Below, one piece after another: positions 61,953 to 64,000 of a DNA stretch of 64,000 bases; within the stretch, counting starts at the first letter, position 1, and the number at the start of each line of letters is the position of its first letter. A model generated the notes under the pieces. The model ran no database searches. It was given only the letters and a program-made list of their open reading frames with translations, and was not told the DNA's origin. A program made the position numbers and the translations under genes. The DNA comes from Bdellovibrionota bacterium (GTDB taxonomy: Bacteria; Bdellovibrionota; Bdellovibrionia; Bdellovibrionales; JAMPXM01): positions 1-64,000 of the forward strand of contig CAUJGS010000033.1 of assembly GCA_963170185.1 (NCBI GenBank). Reading direction: 5' to 3'.

Positions 61953-62969
61953 TCAGTAGAGTTCGACGAGATCGTTTTCGCGGAAACCGGAGCCGGAGTG
62001 CAAGATCGCGATTGCGCCGTCTTTTCCAAAATACGAGATCACTTCGACAGTTCCCTTTAAACGCCCAGGAACGCGGCCGATATAGGAGCCCGTCTCGGGG
62101 TCGTGAACGTCTTCCCCTTCCTCTGAGATCCGAAGAATATCGCCGACTTGAATTCCAGAAAGACGGCCGGCGTTTAAATACACCCGTTCGCCTTTCACCA
62201 TCGCCACTCGGCCCTCCCAAGAGAGCTTCTCAACGGCGTTTGTGATACGCGGGATGGTTGCGACAAACGCACGATTGATGACGGATTGGATGAGAATCGG
62301 ATCGTCTGCTAAATCGCGATCATTTTCCGATCGTTCCGCCACGCGTGTCGTCGACTCTTCGGTTTCCGCTTCACGGTTTTCGCTTAAGATAACGCTGCCG
62401 TTTCGAGTGTTGACCATGCGCACTTGCACACGGGCGTTCATGCGAGCGCGCACCTTGCGAACGAGACCAACTTCGTCGCCGACTCGACGAGCGCGTACGT
62501 CGATGATTCGCCCTTCAACGATGGCCGAGATCCCCATCCCGCTTGCGATCTTGGCCATGGCTTCGAGATCGTATTCGGGGCCCTTTAGAAACGCGCTCAC
62601 TTCTTTAGGGAAATCCGTGTTTGCCACGACGACGAACTCGTCTGTTCGACGTAGAAGTCTTAAAAAAGCTTCGCGAGCAACGAGGCCGGCATTTTCCGAC
62701 TGAGTTGGTCCGCTTATAAAGGGCAAAACCATGATGCGTTTTCTAAGTGGCGCTTCTTTGGATTCGCGCGCCGCAAACGGCACATCACGTATTTCCGGCG
62801 CGGCCGATTTTTGAATTCCAACCTGTCGATTGGCGCCGATCAAAGAGCAGCCCGTAAGCCCCCACGAGCCGAAAGCAAGCAGACCGACGACCAAAACCAC
62901 CCGCACGATGTCCATGGCGTACGCTAAATTCTTACGTGAATTCATGCTTCTATTCATGTCTCTTGTCAT
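61953..62969 (-). CDS. CsgG/FlgT-like lipoprotein
   Basis: A 338-residue lipoprotein (lipobox GLTGC after a 20-residue hydrophobic core). The middle (RKRIMVLPFISGPTQS, LLRRTDEFVVVANTDF, IASGMGISAIVEGRIIDV) follows the CsgG/FlgO/FlgT pattern in which an N-terminal strand and an alpha/beta core bind at the outer membrane. The end (VYLNAGRLSGIQVGDILRI, KGTVEVISYFGKDGAIAIL) is like the FlgT C-terminal domain. A flagellar or secretion role is likely but not proven here. Two possible starts, 62969 and 62957. Confidence 0.72.
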   Translation of the reverse strand: MTRDMNRSMNSRKNLAYAMDIVRVVLVVGLLAFGSWGLTGCSLIGANRQVGIQKSAAPEIRDVPFAARESKEAPLRKRIMVLPFISGPTQSENAGLVAREAFLRLLRRTDEFVVVANTDFPKEVSAFLKGPEYDLEAMAKIASGMGISAIVEGRIIDVRARRVGDEVGLVRKVRARMNARVQVRMVNTRNGSVILSENREAETEESTTRVAERSENDRDLADDPILIQSVINRAFVATIPRITNAVEKLSWEGRVAMVKGERVYLNAGRLSGIQVGDILRISEEGEDVHDPETGSYIGRVPGRLKGTVEVISYFGKDGAIAILHSGSGFRENDLVELY

Positions 62970-63058
62970 GTCTCATAGTTTACATGAAAGCCTGCGCGAT
63001 AAGATGAATCCGTGGTCTAGGTCTCGACCAACGGCGCGCCCACTAAAAACAGAATCGA

Positions 63059-64000
63059 TTAAACGCCCTTAGGTTTAACTTCCAGGGTAAACGGCGTGCT
63101 GAGTCCGTCCGCTCCGGCTTCTTGCACGAATTTTTCGTGGAAGGTCGAAAGCTCGAGACTTTTTAGTTTCTCACGGAAGTCTTCTGGCGAAGCGGCATAG
63201 TCGATTTCATACGTCACCTGCCCTGGCTCGAACAGACGCTCGCGAATCGCTTTAATGTCTCGCATCGCCTTAGATTTCAAGAGCTGCGTTCGAAATTCTC
63301 CTAATTGCTTAGGAGTGAGATTGCCTTTTACCGCGAGCTTCAACGTCGTCGCTGCCAATGTGCCACGTGTCCAGGCTTCAAAGACCTGGGTTGAAAGATC
63401 GCGGGCGAGATCACCAGATTCTTTTTCAAGTTTCTTTTTCACGACGATCGCGGCAGGTCCCGAATCTGTTTCCAACGTGCGGCTGATCTCCGCAACCGTG
63501 CGGCCGCCTTGTACGGGAATGACCTCGAGCTTGACTTGAATCTGCCAGGCGCCCGGCAGCTCTCGCGAGTCTTTGACGCGAACATCGCCACGGACGACCA
63601 TCGAAATTCCCAAGTAGTCCCCGATCATTTTCAAATCTTGGCTGGAAGCTCGGTCGACTCGAAATGGTTGCGGCAGTTGGTTAGAAACCGTGCCTTCCAG
63701 AGGTAGAAGAAGATGAAAGCCCTGTTTCATCAATTCCCGGTGAAGCTGATTTTCCAATGCTCGAGACCACTCGACCAAGGGTTTTCTGACTTCGTCCTGC
63801 GAGTCGCCCATCCACCAGCGGTAACTGACAGCTTTCATGCGATCCGTGAACGTGATCATCGGCATCACTGTCACCGGCGTATCGGCATCCGAAAGAAGTC
63901 CGGTGTCGATGACCATTTTTCTCAAACTGCCAACGGAGAGCTTGAGGTCGACTTTCATTTTCCAGGTGCCGTCTGGCTGTTTTTGGATGTCTCCAGGCTG
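63059..64000 (-). CDS. Hypothetical envelope protein (partial, start outside window)
   Basis: The frame runs to the window edge: 14 codons upstream of the Met at 63958 remain open, so the true start is beyond 64000. At least 313 residues. The part PVTVMPMITFTDRM, HRELMKQGFHLLLP and SMVVRGDVRVKDSREL resembles the neighbouring CsgG/FlgO-like protein, and the end has GDLARDLSTQVFEAW and a second alpha/beta block. It is 89 bp upstream of the FlgT-like gene on the same strand, so the two probably act in the same complex. Confidence 0.6.
   Translation of the reverse strand, partial: QPGDIQKQPDGTWKMKVDLKLSVGSLRKMVIDTGLLSDADTPVTVMPMITFTDRMKAVSYRWWMGDSQDEVRKPLVEWSRALENQLHRELMKQGFHLLLPLEGTVSNQLPQPFRVDRASSQDLKMIGDYLGISMVVRGDVRVKDSRELPGAWQIQVKLEVIPVQGGRTVAEISRTLETDSGPAAIVVKKKLEKESGDLARDLSTQVFEAWTRGTLAATTLKLAVKGNLTPKQLGEFRTQLLKSKAMRDIKAIRERLFEPGQVTYEIDYAASPEDFREKLKSLELSTFHEKFVQEAGADGLSTPFTLEVKPKGV

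Overview
The window is about 53% GC, densely coded and has no plasmid or phage backbone. It most resembles a chromosome segment from a Bdellovibrio-like bacterium (Bdellovibrionota/Oligoflexia). This is an inference from gene content, not a database match. The clues are a small bacterial histone of the type known from Bdellovibrio bacteriovorus (Bd0055), two exported proteins whose only N-terminal cysteine sits in a non-standard FQNC lipobox, large cysteine-repeat surface lipoproteins, and many exported proteins without recognisable families. All genes look intact except at the two window edges.

Layout. 0-9 kb: yebC, a DUF455 ferritin-like protein, an operon of a fused alpha/beta 2-oxo acid dehydrogenase E1 with a FabD-like transacylase, a divergent glutaryl-CoA dehydrogenase, an Asp/Asn hydroxylase-like protein and an rRNA pseudouridine synthase. 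9-15 kb: an operon of histone, short-chain dehydrogenase and 6-pyruvoyl-tetrahydropterin-synthase-like protein, a GAF/HD-GYP phosphodiesterase and an orphan oligopeptide-binding protein. 15-27 kb: exported or membrane proteins, a vWA lipoprotein, an aldehyde dehydrogenase homologue without its catalytic residues, and an EamA transporter. 27-32 kb: an envelope operon (YfgM-like, BamB, small lipoprotein, M48 peptidase, membrane protein), then leucine dehydrogenase. 32-38 kb: an 852-residue repeat lipoprotein and a small accessory-looking island: a membrane-anchored HTH protein facing a minimal tyrosine recombinase across an AT-rich spacer with a 28-bp palindrome.

38-46 kb is a core biosynthetic run, rpmF-fabH-fabD-fabG-acpP-fabF-rpiB-glyA followed by an M23 peptidase gene. 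plsX is absent between rpmF and fabH; a 290-bp stretch full of competing stem-loops is there instead. 46-51 kb: a penicillin-acylase family hydrolase and two tandem outer-membrane-barrel paralogues. 51-56 kb: an Atm1-type ABC exporter and a zinc/manganese-type ABC importer (outer-membrane protein, ATPase, permease) with no binding protein. 56-61 kb: a three-gene operon encoding an exported protein with a caspase-clan-like His/Cys pair, then a 935-residue lipoprotein with five Cys-pair Ig-like repeats, a PKD domain and a beta-helix. 61-64 kb: tRNA-Val(GAC), lipB and two FlgT/CsgG-like envelope genes.

Three themes link genes. Branched-chain and acyl metabolism is represented by leucine dehydrogenase, the fused E1, lipB, the fab cluster and glutaryl-CoA dehydrogenase. 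Envelope biogenesis is represented by bamB, the M48 and M23 peptidases and many lipoproteins. Compact transcription shows as many 1- or 4-nt start/stop overlaps, overlapping convergent genes, and two intrinsic terminators lying inside the coding sequence of the convergent neighbour. The strongest leads for new biology are the histone-pterin operon, the structured fabH leader, the HTH/recombinase/palindrome island and the caspase-clan-like operon.
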